Shown here one piece after another: positions 1 to 12,222 of a stretch of 64,000 bases of DNA. The stretch spans positions 868,001 through 932,000 of the forward strand of contig WACJ01000111.1 of the NCBI GenBank assembly GCA_008973525.1. The letters run 5' to 3'. Every line of letters begins with the position of its first letter. Positions within the stretch are counted from its first letter, which is position 1. The position numbers were made by a program, and so were the translations under genes. This DNA comes from Stenopsyche tienmushanensis (Eukaryota; Arthropoda; Insecta; Trichoptera; Stenopsychidae). The notes under the pieces were generated by a model, which did not search any database, was not told where the DNA came from, and worked only from the letters and a program-made list of their open reading frames with translations.

Positions 1-3000
1 CGGTAATTAACAATAATTACTTTAGATTCTGGAAGCCCCATTCCACCTGTTTCGTCGGGAATTATTTTGGGCCCCTTTTGGTGTTAAGTAATACTATCTG
101 GTGGCGAAAATTTTTAATTTTTCTCATCACAAAGGGTTAATGGCGCAGTTAGGGTCCCGGCGGCGCTCGTTTTATTTTATTGGCGATGGGGACAACTCGC
201 AAGGGCTTCGAAGAACTCACTCACCCCTTCATCAGGGCGAGGACGGGGATTAATAATGGATATTAAGACTGAATTACGATATGACCTCAAACGTAGTTAG
301 TCGCTGGCTGCTTACATGAAACTCTTTATTGGCAGTCTTTAACGAGATGCAGAGACCTAAAGTGGTAAAATTGATGTTTTTCAATAGAATTGTAATAAAC
401 AATAGCAAAATAGATTGTATTTATATAAAAATCATAGTCAATTTCAATAGAACAATAACACATTTAGAATTCTGGAAGAAGTATAGCATACTTCATACAA
501 TAGGCGACATTTATAATAGACAGGCTTAATTGAATTTTTTTCAACTACAGTATATATTTAAATGGAAGATGTGACTTATATTGACAGTTTTGTTAAAAAC
601 TTTACGTTTGAAATACATAGTTAATTGGTGTAATCAATAGCAAATGTAAGAAAGCATTATCTTTTCGCTAAAAATAAAATACTCTTCATTTGAAATTTAA
701 AATATCGCTTTAACACCTCAAGGACCGATCCCGCACTAGCGTAGAAATTCAAGTACGTTTTTCATAAATAATTCTTAAGTTTTTAATACGAACATCCATC
801 AATTAATCGGGATAGATAGTTAAAAAAATATTTTAAAGCCGCCAACATCACGAACGTCTCTGCCAATTACAATGAATTAACGTCGAAGCTCTGCTTTTGA
901 ATTCATCTACTGATTGGATTCGCAACCCTTGTGCATGGATCTTTCTTTGAATTCGTTTTCGAAGAACGTGCAATTTGCGGTTTTGCTATTTTTTTTCCAA
1001 TTTCACCTCCATAGTATTAAATGATAGAGCATGCATTTGGATATGTCACGCATGCAACACAATAAAAACCCCGAATTTAATATCCACCCAGCGCGGCGCC
1101 GAATAAACACCCATTTGATAGAACCACCCCAGTGCGACAAATATTTGCCGAATAACATTTTTATAATCTTTAAAAATACGAGCATAAAAAGGCTAATATC
1201 ATAGTCGGATTCCGTGCATTCTTGGCGCAGTGTCACATATTAAGTCGTAACTCACCCCATGCGCGGGGGCGACAAGTTCGCCTATTATGCCTAAAAAATT
1301 CAATATGTAAGTATAGTAATTTTTATCGAATGATACTCGGATATTTTTCGTGCGTATGTCTAAAATATACACTTTTCTGTGTCGTATAATTTGAGTATGA
1401 TACTTTCGTTTGAACTATTTGTGTTTGGGCCATAAAACAGATTATGGCGTTAATGTCTCACGTAACACGTCGTTACGTCCCTAGAATGGGGGGATGAAGA
1501 AAAAACATATTACTTTCACTTAAGAAACGTCTTATATTTTTATAGGATAAAGCGATACTTTTATAGTGCGCTTTCCGATGGTGAGATTTGATTTAATTGC
1601 CCAAAAGTGAAATTGCTATTTATTTCACATCATTCCTTTTGAGAGATTTTTGAGAAAATATTGCCAAATCTGTATTTGGAAAATATTTGTAAAAGCGGTC
1701 ATCAATCAAAGCAATCAACAAAAAAAGGATTACAACATCATTTCTTTGTAAAATACACCTTTGTTGCATAAACTCTGAATATTTAAAAAAAATCTTAATC
1801 TTGATTAATACTGGTTAATGATTTTATTATTCGATTATATATATTAAAATCGCCAATTAAGTATTTTTTGATTGTATTTAATTTATAATATAGCTCTATT
1901 TTCCAATTGCCGCTACTTGCTGTTTAACCTCCCCCAAACATGCTACCAATGATCTATAAATCCATATGAATCGCCTCGTTATGCCCCATAAGAGATTCTT
2001 TAGAAAAACACATCAGCGACCTGCCACCATTTTGTGCCATAAAAGTAAGGCCTCCGAGTAGTTTTTTAGATCGTCAATCCTCAACGATAATCTTTTACAA
2101 ACGTAGCTATGTAAACCGAACGCTATTTACGCCGCTTAACACCCATAAAAATGGCGATATTAATTTTATTTGAAGTTTTAATGTCGCACATTTTTCACCG
2201 AGGGCAATAGATTTACTCTACCGCTAACAAACAGGGATGCTGCGGAGATTTAGAGGCTCTCAAATTATTTTTGGACGCCGCGGTTGTAAATTATTTCAGA
2301 GGGTCTTTCATTGTCGAGCTCTTGAGTGCATGTGTGCTTGAGTTATTGAACCCGAGATTCGAAGATTACATCTTCCAGGATGGACGGATCATTTTCGAAA
2401 GCAATCTGGTACATCGAATCACAAAGCGATGTCTCATCGCCAGGATCTATATTTGTGTCAGTCACTCTTTGCGGGAGTCCTTCGTAACCCAGATAATTGC
2501 CACGAGACCAGAAGACTTCATAAATAGTCGACACGCTTCCTCGTTCTTCGTGTTTGTTTATTTTTTCATTTTATATGTATACACAGATATAACTGCATCT
2601 GTTTGACAAAGTGCAATAAAAAGCTACTGGGTGCACAATGACGGCAATTAAAAATAGAAATATTTGTTTTATGACACGTGTGCTTTCTTATACGACTTTG
2701 TTTATTACTTCTAGGGTGTGCTTATGGAGCCAACCTGATGATGGAATAGTCTGAGTGCATCTGCACCACATTTGTTAGTTGTAAAAATGTTGACGAAATA
2801 ATAATTTATAATATTATATTACTATGATCAAACACATAAATATTTATGGTAATAAGCATATGATTCCCCTTGGAATTAAGCTTGAGAAATATTTTTTAAG
2901 AACTGTTTGTATTGCTTAAATTAATACAATCATTAGAAACTATCTATGATATTCGAATCAAGGCTCTGAATTGGTCAAATTCGTCTTTTTCAACATATAG

Positions 3001-3683
3001 TCCAAATATTTCATTACGTTTTGCTTGAAGAACTCACTAACAATTCTTCTTGCAGTGATCGTCCTTCAATATGAACTTTGATCGTTTGTTTTAGCCGTTA
3101 TTTACTCTTCCATGGAATTTATCATAATTTAATACCTGCCAATCATTCAAAATGAATTTCTCTGAACAAAACTAAGATTTAAGCCCTTTGGGTATCCATA
3201 ACTGACTTTTCTTCAGCCATTGCCATAAATTTTAAGAAAACCTAAATACAGTGTATTGCAGGATAATGAGCAGTGTATTTAATTAAAAGTGGTTATAATA
3301 AAGTTATATAAGAATCATGATTGATATTATTCAGAAGAAATTATACATTTTTTTATAAATTCGTTTAATTCATTTATTATAGCCGCTTAAGCTACAATAT
3401 CGTCAAAGACACGTTTTATATGTAGGCCTGAATCATCCAAACTTATAACCACAAAAAGCACACAAAATTTTGATTATGACAGTGTAGCATGGGCGATTTA
3501 CCATCCCCATGCAATAGTGCTATTAGTTTGAGCAGATTTAATTCGCTAAATTAAAAACGACATCTTCTGTGACGTTGTGAACACATTGCGTCTGAAATAC
3601 CGACCGAACGCTTTTCGTGCATTGTACCAGTTGGATGGTGACGCGCAGGAGGCGGGAATTGAGAAGAGAGGTTGGTTGGCCTT

Positions 3684-3712
3684 GGCTGCGGAAGGAAGTC
3701 CTTCCCGCAGCC
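3684..3712. repeat. Strong short GC-rich hairpin
   Basis: Left arm GGCTGCGGAAGGA (3684-3696) pairs with right arm TCCTTCCCGCAGCC (3699-3712), with one bulged base and a 2-nt loop. It stands out in AT-rich surroundings. No T-tract or gene context marks it as a terminator or RNA gene. Confidence 0.6.
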
Positions 3713-5042
3713 AGATCCAGCCAGAGAGCGCCCCTGCTTCTATGTATTAACAACAATGTTAACTATTGTTATTTTAATTTTAAAAAAATTGAACTGTCAT
3801 ACGTTTGTGTTTCCGTGGAAACACACGAATACAATTACTATAAAAATGTATTAAAAAAATAATTTATAATAATATTTGACACAATTATCGAAGGTGATTT
3901 CATATTCAAGTTAAATACATTTTTCGAATAGTAATTATGGTTTTCATAAATAAGATCAAATTAAATTTGCATGGAACACCCTGCAGTAAGATTCTTGTAT
4001 TAATTTCCATAGCCGACATCATCACCAAAACTTATTAAGGACAAAATGAATTTAGCCGTCTGAACAATATTATTTAATCTCTATTTTGGATTCAATGGTG
4101 GCTTCCACCCCCTAGTTATTGCAGGACTGAACTCCTTAAAAGGGTTCAACTACACAAAAGGGAGAGACGAATTTTCAAGTAACCGTATTAAGTTTGAAAG
4201 CCGTTCCCAATTTGCCGCAAATCTTCATATTTAAATTTTGGTAGCTAATATTAAATATTTTTCATTTTTTTTAAATATGAATATGAGAAGATTAGTGTAG
4301 AATATTTTTCGTCATATAAAATGGGAAGGGTCCTAAGTTGTCAGGGGTAATTAACAAGTGGTAGTTAGCGGCTGTGAGGGTATACTACTATATTTAGTGG
4401 GGCTTCTTCCTAGGTGATTTGTGGGACTCCTGTCGCGCTAATTGTACCACCATCTCTTGCGGCCTCTAAATAATGCTCGTTAAATATTAGGGTCAATTTG
4501 CAAATGTCATCTTTTAACGGCTCTGGGATTATAACCTATCATAAAAATAATTAAACTCATTTAAATTAACTCAGAACTAATATTTCATGGGGTTTCCTGC
4601 GTTCATCCAGAGTAAATCACATGATTTTTAACTGTTTTTAATTGATTTTAACACGTAGTTCTGTCTTAAAATAATCCACACATTAGAAGTTATGTTAATA
4701 ACGTATGAAGATTAATTACTGGAAGATTTCATAGAGATTTTTTTAATATAAAATGGTATATAAATCAGAGTAAAAACGTATTAGTACTATTGAAAACATA
4801 TCTGTATGCGTTTGCTAGTTATCTGTCTATTTTTAAGAACTCCTTTTATCTATGTACCTATAGCCTAAAGATTTAGGTATAGATATTATATGTAAATCTA
4901 AAATAAGTAGATCAAATAATGATTTTTGCACTTTATCGAAATATCATTTGAATGCAGCTTTAGTCGTTTTTTTCTTTATCACAAATGCGACCTAAATGCC
5001 ATTTAACGATTGTTCTCGAATGCACAATATCCTGGGGTCCAG

Positions 5043-5118
5043 TGACATTTAGCATCTGACCGGGAGAGGTCCCCTGTCAAACTGTGATGAGTTTGACATT
5101 TACAGTGACAAAATGTCA
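5043..5118. promoter_or_regulatory. Cluster of TGACA/TGTCA words
   Basis: Five TGACA cores lie within 76 bp: 5043 (+), 5075 (-), 5094 (+), 5106 (+) and 5114 (-). Two form an exact dyad, TGTCAAAC at 5075-5082 and GTTTGACA at 5091-5098. TGACA is the core bound by TALE homeodomain proteins of the Meis/Homothorax type. That this is an enhancer is inference. Confidence 0.35.
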
Positions 5119-6925
5119 AAAAACCAATCTGGAAAGGTAACACATCACCCTTTCAATGCGCCACAAAGCACAATTCCATTCCAGGTGCTCATGCATAATA
5201 AACACAACAATTCAAATCAATCAATTAGTGTCGTTTATTAATGAGTTGCATGTTCGAAGAACGAGTTTTGTCCACACAATAGAGTCACCGATGGCATCAA
5301 AGGCAGGTCTTCCATTGAGGCGTAACTGGTAGCCGGCATTATTAATACTCGTAAAAATGCCATCAAACAATATATGCTACATCCTGAAGATCTCGGCACG
5401 CTCGCTCCGTTAATTAAAGCCTTTAATATTTCATTTTGCAACCCTTTGAGCCCTTTGATCGTGCTCGTTATTGGCGCGAAATAAAACCCGCGTCATTTTC
5501 GCGCAAAAACTGTCAAAGAATGCCGCACTCCGTCCTATAATAATTCAGATGCTCCAAACTCGCGCACGATTAATAGGATTCTCATAGTATCAATAACATA
5601 CATTGTATAAAGTAATAATTTTAATTATTTTTATTAATATGTATTTATATGATTATGATTAGATTTTGTTGAACATTTTTATTAACTTACATTAAATATT
5701 TCACATAATATTCCTTCAATATCGCAATTAATATGTGATTAATTTGGTACCAGTGCAAAATTTAATGGTTGAGCATTTTATTTTAAGACAACATTGAGGC
5801 AAAGTCTTAACATAATTATCAGTCGTTGTTTCTAATAAATTGATTTTTCCAAATTGTATTAGAGAGTTTATCTTATTCATTAGTATTATTTGTTAGTTTG
5901 AGAAATATTGCTATATAATTAATACTGTTACAAACATATCAAAGAGTTCGAAACGTCTGGCTTTCAGAGTGAATCAAATGTGTACAATGGTGCATTTCGC
6001 TCATTTTACTCACAGTAAAAACGATTCATCCCTTGAGCGCCAAGGGCTCTTATATTTTTTTGCCCGCTCGTGTTTATCGAAGGCTCTTTTGAGTCTCATT
6101 AATTCATCATCTCTGATAGGACCCATTGAATGTGCCATCAATCCCTGGCCCTAATTCAATAGACAACCGTAAAAACGCCGACTGAAACAAGCGACCATTT
6201 CAAAGAGCGCACTCCTTTCAGCAATTATCATAAGCCATAAAATGTTATGATACAGGTCGCTTTGTCCAGCATCCAACAAAGGACCGACTGAACGAGTCGC
6301 TGCTAAAATAAGAACAAAAAGGCCCTTTAAAACGAACGCATAGCGGCATAATATATTTTATAATCACAATTTACACTTTGGCTTCAATAAAATGCTTATG
6401 CGGTTTTACGAGTTGGCTCGTGCCTCGATGAATTAACCACGGCCTCTTAAAAAACTATATAATCGCGATATTCTACAGGGTATTACTTATTTATTGGGCT
6501 TGCTATAATTTATAGTTATTGGCCAAAATATACGGCCGATAGTATGAATTGGATTCGCAAAGGACGATCGCTGATCGACTTTAACGACGGCGAAAGGAAT
6601 AAAACGCAATTGTAAAATGTTAAAATTGCGATCCGTTATATGGCGCCTAATGGGCTATCAATAAAACCTCAACTATCAATTTTAATGCTTTCGCATGTTA
6701 TAACAAGGATTAGCAACGTTCGTCTCATAATATATCTGCCAATTGCCGCCTATATGCAATTGGCGAAGAGTTGAATAGAATCAAAAGCTAGAACCCTATT
6801 AGATGACAAATTTCTATATATGTATTTAAGGATAGTTTCATTATTATAATTTGTGCTAAAAAGATCACTTAATATTTTTGTAAAAACTTTTAAACTTCGT
6901 AAAACCTGATATTTTTTTATATCAT

Positions 6926-6974
6926 TTATTCAAAAATTTCCCAAAACTGTGCACGAACTTTTGGACTGACTTGA
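6926..6974. mobile_element. Solo mariner-type terminal repeat
   Basis: The end reads inward as TCAAGTCAGTCCAAAAGTTC and is followed by TA at 6975-6976. It closely resembles both ends of the element at 23938-24835. No matching left end is visible upstream, so this looks like an orphan end of a decayed or deleted copy. Confidence 0.55.
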
Positions 6975-6976
6975 TA

Positions 6977-8931
6977 ATTCGTGCATATTTTTTTATGGTT
7001 CATATCATATAATTATATTTGCCAAACTGCAAGTTATCACATTTTAAAAATATGCCTGAAGTAGTTTTCCATATAGATCTATTTAGATTTGCCATAATCC
7101 AGTCGCGAAGTCAAGTGCCATCAATTTAAATTAACAGCGATTTTCGTGGAAATAGTTCAAAAGTTGGGACTGAATAGAATTAGAAGCAAATAGGAAAAAA
7201 TAATTGTACATATATGGCATATCGAATCAATTTTAATCAACATACGTGATGAAATGAAAGAATATTTGCGACCCGACATTTTAGCAAAGAAATCCAATAA
7301 GTCTTTGGAAATCCGGAATTTTATGATATATCGTGTTAAGTTAGTAACGCTTGATATGGCATATTTTGTATTATTAATCCAGAGCTTAATAAGTTTTTCT
7401 GTTCACCCTATCTTCGATGTTTTATGGCCTTCGAACGAGGATCAGGTCGAACATCCTTGTTCGTAAAGAATGAGACAAAAGGTTCTTAAGGTCAAGAGGC
7501 AACGAGTCAACATTCGTCGCGGCTCAAGATATGGATTAAAATCATCATCAGCGAATGATTTATGTCGAGTACGTGATTCAATCATTCTTAGTGACATTTA
7601 GCATTCCAAGAAAATTAAAGCCCTTCCGAGACTATTCGCTGTAATTGCACGTCCATTTTACATTCCGCGATAAGATTTTATGTGCTTATCGATTTTATAG
7701 ATGTCAATCGGGTCGTAACGAATCATTTCTCATTAAATGATCTTACTCGAAGTCCATTCGCTGTTTGAAAGCATTAAAACCCAAGTGTCCTTTCATTGCA
7801 CGTTGGTTCCTCAAAACGCTATTTATTCATTACAAGGCAAACCAACATAGTATAAGTATAACTTTTGTGACAATACCTTAGCGAAAAATTATGAATATAT
7901 ATGCGACAATCAATTGATAGCAAAACTTAAAATTATAGGTAATAAAAAGGGATTTTCTAACAAAGGGATATTTTAGGTAAACTAACATTTGTATGCACAT
8001 TTTATTTAAATTGCCATTATGATTTTAGCATGTTTTTTGTGTATAAAATTGACGCGAAACGCACATATCTATACGCATGATATATGGTAGGGTTAATACC
8101 ATTCAATACGTTGATTTATCCAATGCGATTTTGCTCGCAGTACACTAATATTGTCATTTTGATTTATGATTATAATTATTGCTGAAAGTTTGGCCAAGTA
8201 CAAAGTTTTTTGTGAAAATATATAATAGCTGAAAATGTATACGGAATGATTCATGGCGGAGAGATTCCGTTTGCAAGGCAGCTTTTGAGCGTTTCCCATA
8301 ATACACTTCGCTTGAAAAGCCTTCGAATTCTCCACGCTCGGTGCCATCGGAGCTTTTGTGGTCAACTTTCGAAAGCTCCCCATAGATTATGAAAACGTAA
8401 ATCCAGTAGCGATCAATGGTGCCGCCACATTAAAATCTAAGAGCGTTTTGCGGTTCAACTTTAACCGACAGAAAATAACATTGTGGTCAACCATGCCGGA
8501 CAACAGTGGCTATAACTTCACTAAGAATATCTAATTTCGAACTGAAAGCAATCCATTTTTAGACGAACCATTGTTGTTCATTCCACATGTATAGTAATAA
8601 AACATCATTATGTGTGACCGTATTATATAAAAATTCTGTGTATGATATTAGATATTTTGATTAGCATATAAATAAAATTATCGACAGAATTATTTCTAGT
8701 TATTTTTTACTAACTTTTTATACAAGATGTATATTAGAAATAATGTAATTAATTCCTTATAGAAGTTCACGAGCGCCAAATAATTTGCAAAGCCATCTGA
8801 GTACGCCATTTCAACCGATCATGTTTCCGCGGGAACGCTCAAAATATAAAAACCAACACCAAAGCAGGATGCAAGAAATATTTAACTCTTTGTAAATTAG
8901 TAATTTTTATTGCTAAATCATCATGTTTGAA
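6977..8931. other. Gene-free intergenic DNA
   Basis: No gene is supported. A balanced island lies at about 7420-7830. The minus-strand frame at 8093-8383 has no recognisable domain and no splice context. A word TTTCCGCGGGAACGCTC at about 8824 recurs in variant form at 37750 and 48528. Confidence 0.5.
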
Positions 8932-9847
8932 TTAAGGCGTCTTCTCACTTTGCAAATTTAAAAATCGATTTTTATTTTTTTTTAAATTTTAAAAGTACAT
9001 ATTTTCAAAAATGTTATATCGAAATTTCATAAATATCGGACGAGTCTAACTAAATTTTTGGGCGACCATTAGGTGAGCACCCGCCTGCATACATATTGTT
9101 CAGACTCATGGTGCAAGTACAAGAAAGTGGTGAAAAACAATCAGATAGAAACTTTTAAATATTTTCCTGCTCTAGCTGAAGATATTCACGAGGTTTTGAA
9201 ACCAATTTATGAAGATTTTCGGAAGAAATACCCAAAATAATAACGAGTGTTTCAACAACAGTGTCTGGATAATTTTTCTGCAACCAAAACTTTAAGCGCG
9301 TTTATCTCAAAACAAGGTTTTTCGGTGGCTTGTTGATGAAATTTCGGAAACTATCCAGCCGATTGTCATGAAATTTGAATGACATATTTTTCATAGTTAT
9401 GGCTATAGCATATATCATCAGATTTTTGAAATTTTGATTTTAAAGTTATTTTTTTTTACAAAAAACTGCAAAAAAAAACGCGTTTTTTTTACTTTTTCGA
9501 AAAACGTACGCCATTTTGTTATTTTCGTGAATATCAAAAATCTGATGATATGCGCTATAGCCACTGATATACTGAATCTAAAACTGTTTTATTTTTTTGT
9601 TTCAAATTACTCATCTCGGAGATACCATCAACAAGCCACGAACATAATATTTCTACACGGGTTTTTCGATGCTACTGTTTTATTATAATAATTGTTCAAA
9701 AAAATAAAAAAAATTTTTTTCATTTACTTGAAAGATGTTTTTATTACATAAGATCCATTTAATCTCATAATTTTTAGCGAAAATCCTCGAAAAAAAATCG
9801 TGAAAATAGCCTATTTTTGAAGCGCCTAAAGTGAGAAGACGCCTTAA
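8932..9847 (+). mobile_element. TTAA-flanked Kolobok-like transposon, copy A
   Basis: Both ends carry the same 20-bp inverted repeat, TTAAGGCGTCTTCTCACTTT at the left and its exact complement at the right. TTAA at 8932-8935 and 9844-9847 is the expected target duplication. A second copy lies at 27790-28716 with high identity. The middle carries an imperfect inverted repeat: GTGGCTTGTTGATG at 9325-9338 is matched exactly at 9626-9639, and about 27 of 29 bases match further in. A decayed transposase segment lies at 9097-9240. TTAA duplication fits Kolobok or piggyBac; the peptide favours Kolobok. The element is non-autonomous. Confidence 0.8.
9097..9240 (+). pseudogene. Transposase fragment, Kolobok/mutator-like type
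   Basis: This 48-codon run including its stop reads CSDSWCKYKK near its start and HEVLKPIYEDF near its end. The pattern of a C..SWC motif followed by a KPIY.DL motif is typical, as I recall it, of transposases of TTAA-targeting Kolobok-type elements. The copy at 27967-28110 keeps the same frame and stop with 7 differences in 144 nt. Upstream the frame stays open for eight codons (HTYC just before the start) to a TAG at 9070. The downstream sequence that should carry the Asn-Glu-Ser region is scrambled. It is a remnant, not a working gene. Confidence 0.55.
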
Positions 9848-11776
9848 GTCCAATTAAGTCCACAAAGATCAATGTCTTCAAATCAAATATTTAATATTAA
9901 TATGATAGAGTTGAATCTCCTTTAACCCGTTGATGAGGAATCTCGCATATATGTATTGTTTAGGTTTACGCGAAGAAATCAACGAATATTGTATCTTATC
10001 AATTGTGTTAAGGGTCATTTATTGATATACAAGATTAACTTACTCTGCGCGGTACTGAGAGACTCTTATCAATCATCAATTATACGTAGTTAAATAGTTA
10101 TTTACTTGTAGAAAACTGTATTTTTTGATGATTTTTGTTTTCTTTTAGAAAAATTAAGTTGACCATAAGTAAGATATACATCTTGGTATCGTATAACACT
10201 AACATTATACAACACGATTGATGAGTTTTGGCATAATTTTGTTTGCTTTATATAACACAATTTAATATATATATGACAGGAATTTATATTACACGATTTT
10301 AAAACCATATGACCATGTCATACGAGGTCTAGGCGCATATGATTTTCACAAGGACTCCAATTAGTAATTGTGGGTGTTTTCACATTTTTTTTTTACATAA
10401 AGCAAAATTTCGTTCTATATTATTGGAAGAATATCGTTTATAAAATTTAGCCAAGCATATAAAAGGGATAAATCCAGACAATGCCATCGTTAGCTCATTT
10501 GTCCACAGAACCAATTTACTTAGGTCTTCCAAACCGCAATATCAGCCTTTTTAGCCACGTCCTCAGCGTCTTTCTTCCACAAAGATTCAGCGGACGTCTT
10601 CGCATATAAAATAATACCGCGGACACATCCTGGATGCTTCGTCAGGATCGGGTATTGTAAAACCGTATTGAGTTATGCAGCCCATAAAAACGCCAAGAGC
10701 TTTTACTGCGACCACAAATCTCTGATTGTTTGCGCTTTCGTTTGAACCAGCGACTATGTCCACGTGAAAGGATTTTTATATAATTTATAATACACGTGTT
10801 ACGAACCCATCGCCGTATAATGACATAAAACTTCATAACGCAATGATAATAAACAACCGAAAATATTACGCCCGCCCGACTTGCAACGGATCGAATATAA
10901 AGAATCGCATATTAAATTATTGGGACCGTTTAGTAGCGGAGGTGTTCCTCAAATTTGAAATCTGTCCATGGAATGGTCCATAAAAGTTAAGTGGAAGTGT
11001 CGCGGGCAATTCGACTAAAAATACAACCCCCCAATTATTAATGTGGTTAAATGTAACGGCGGCAACACAAGACAACGGTGTCATAAATGTCAGCGAAATC
11101 TTTTAATTTGAAACTCACCCCAAGCATTTTTTTATCTTCAACTTTGTATAACAAGTCTCATAAAAAAGCGGGTGCCTAATTCGCTTTTTGTAACGGAGGG
11201 ATGTGTGTGGATGCTGGGTGGGTCGACTCAAGAAGACATAAAAGAAAATTAAACTTATCAAGCACCGTTAGCAATAAAAAAAATGCAAAAGAATTCATTG
11301 GGCCGTGTCGTTATTTAATGCTACATTTATATGCATGAATTACTGTGTTAATTAATTTTACATTTATTATTAAGATCATACGTATCATGCTTCGAAACTT
11401 TTGTCTTTTTGCAATTTAATTTCAAGGAGCTCTGACATTCAATTGGCTTATTAAATTATAAAATTTGGGAGATATAATACTAATGATTTTCTGATAGTGA
11501 AAAATTAAATACTGAAGCGATTATTCAAGCCACTTGTAGATCCTCACCTATTTAAATTGTCTTATTGTAATTTGACTGTTTGTAAAAGACTATGAAGAAT
11601 CACCACATAGTTATGCTTTGACCCTAGAAAAATCTCCAATAATGAATATGTCACCTTCTGAAGAAGAGTACAAAATATAACTTCATTTAATCTCATCTTT
11701 ACTCAAAAATTGTTTGAATTTTATCATAAAAATATAGCTGTTGTTGGCAAGTAAGAGGTTATCCAAAATTATACTT
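9848..11776. other. Gene-free intergenic DNA
   Basis: No gene is supported. A well-balanced island at about 10480-11290 contains TGTGGTTAAA (Runt-type), TCCATAAA and several TAAT words. A possible transposon end lies at 10102-10329. The open frames are short and match nothing I know. Confidence 0.5.
10102..10329. mobile_element. Possible decayed pogo/Tigger-like end
   Basis: The last 60 bp or so, read on the minus strand from 10329, begin GACCTCGTATGACATGG and run on to ATCGTGTAATA. The same order of words occurs at 17720-17866 (CCTCGTATAACACGG, then CGTGTAATAC). A TA follows at 10330-10331. The left end is not identified, so the extent is approximate. Confidence 0.35.
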
Positions 11777-11867
11777 GCGGTCCGCAAAAAAAAATATTCA
11801 TGAGGGGGTCCGCGAAAAAAAATTGTTCAAGAAAGGGTCCGCGAAAGAAATTTTGCATGAATCGCTG
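11777..11867. mobile_element. Right-end fragment of a hAT (Buster-type) MITE
   Basis: Three GGTCCGC(G/A)AAA blocks are separated by TTCATGAGG and TTCAAGAAA, ending GAATCGCTG. This matches the right half of the MITEs at 38735, 41416, 52421 and 52798. The next 8 bases, TTCTAGAT, have the central TA seen in the other target duplications. The left half is missing or unrecognisable. It abuts LINE sequence, which suggests insertion into the LINE. Confidence 0.6.
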
Positions 11868-12222
11868 TTCTAGATGTCTTAGCAACGATTTGATCAATGT
11901 GATTATCGAAGAGCATTTTACTGTCAAAGATAACGTCTACTCTTGGAACAGTTTGATTATTGAGAAAGAAGACTGATTTTAAAAAGGTTATTTTTCGAGA
12001 AAAAGTAATCAAAGCACGTTTGGATACATTAAGATCCAAATTATTAATTTGGCAGTATTCAGTAAGTCTGTCTAAATCTTCTTGAAAAGCTGATATATCA
12101 GAAATCGATTCGATGGTTTTAAGAATTTTCATATCATCAGCAATTAAGAGATACTTTGAGTTCCTTAAGCAATCTCCAATGTCATTAATGAAAAATATAA
12201 AATAGTTACGGATCCAAGCCCT
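11868..12222 (-). pseudogene. LINE reverse-transcriptase fragment (Jockey-like)
   Basis: On the minus strand the frame reads FFINDIGDCL, then LLIADDMKI, then LDRLTEYCQINNLDLNVSK, then ITFSRK. This is the usual order in Jockey-clade reverse transcriptases: FINDI, the A-D-D catalytic motif, the CQINNL.LN.SK segment and the TF+RK segment. Both catalytic aspartates are present. Just upstream a GSV-like stretch falls in another frame, which implies a frameshift near 12215. The rest of the LINE is absent, and a hAT fragment borders it at 11867. It is dead. Confidence 0.8.

Larger units (their letters stand above)
1..6925. other. Gene-free intergenic DNA with base-balanced islands
   Basis: No open frame here has the length, composition or motifs of a real gene; the short frames end at random stops. 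AT-rich stretches alternate with more balanced islands (about 1-300, 900-1300, 1900-2550, 3480-3760, 5000-5560 and 5950-6780). The islands are dense in TAATTA-type and GCCATAAA-type words and may be regulatory, but that is inference. A frame at 2343-2534 on the minus strand has plausible amino-acid composition but no start or splice sites that I can defend. Confidence 0.6.

Noticed and set aside
2343..2534. Minus-strand frame with plausible peptide
   Set aside because: Composition is reasonable but no splice acceptor, start or homology could be defended.
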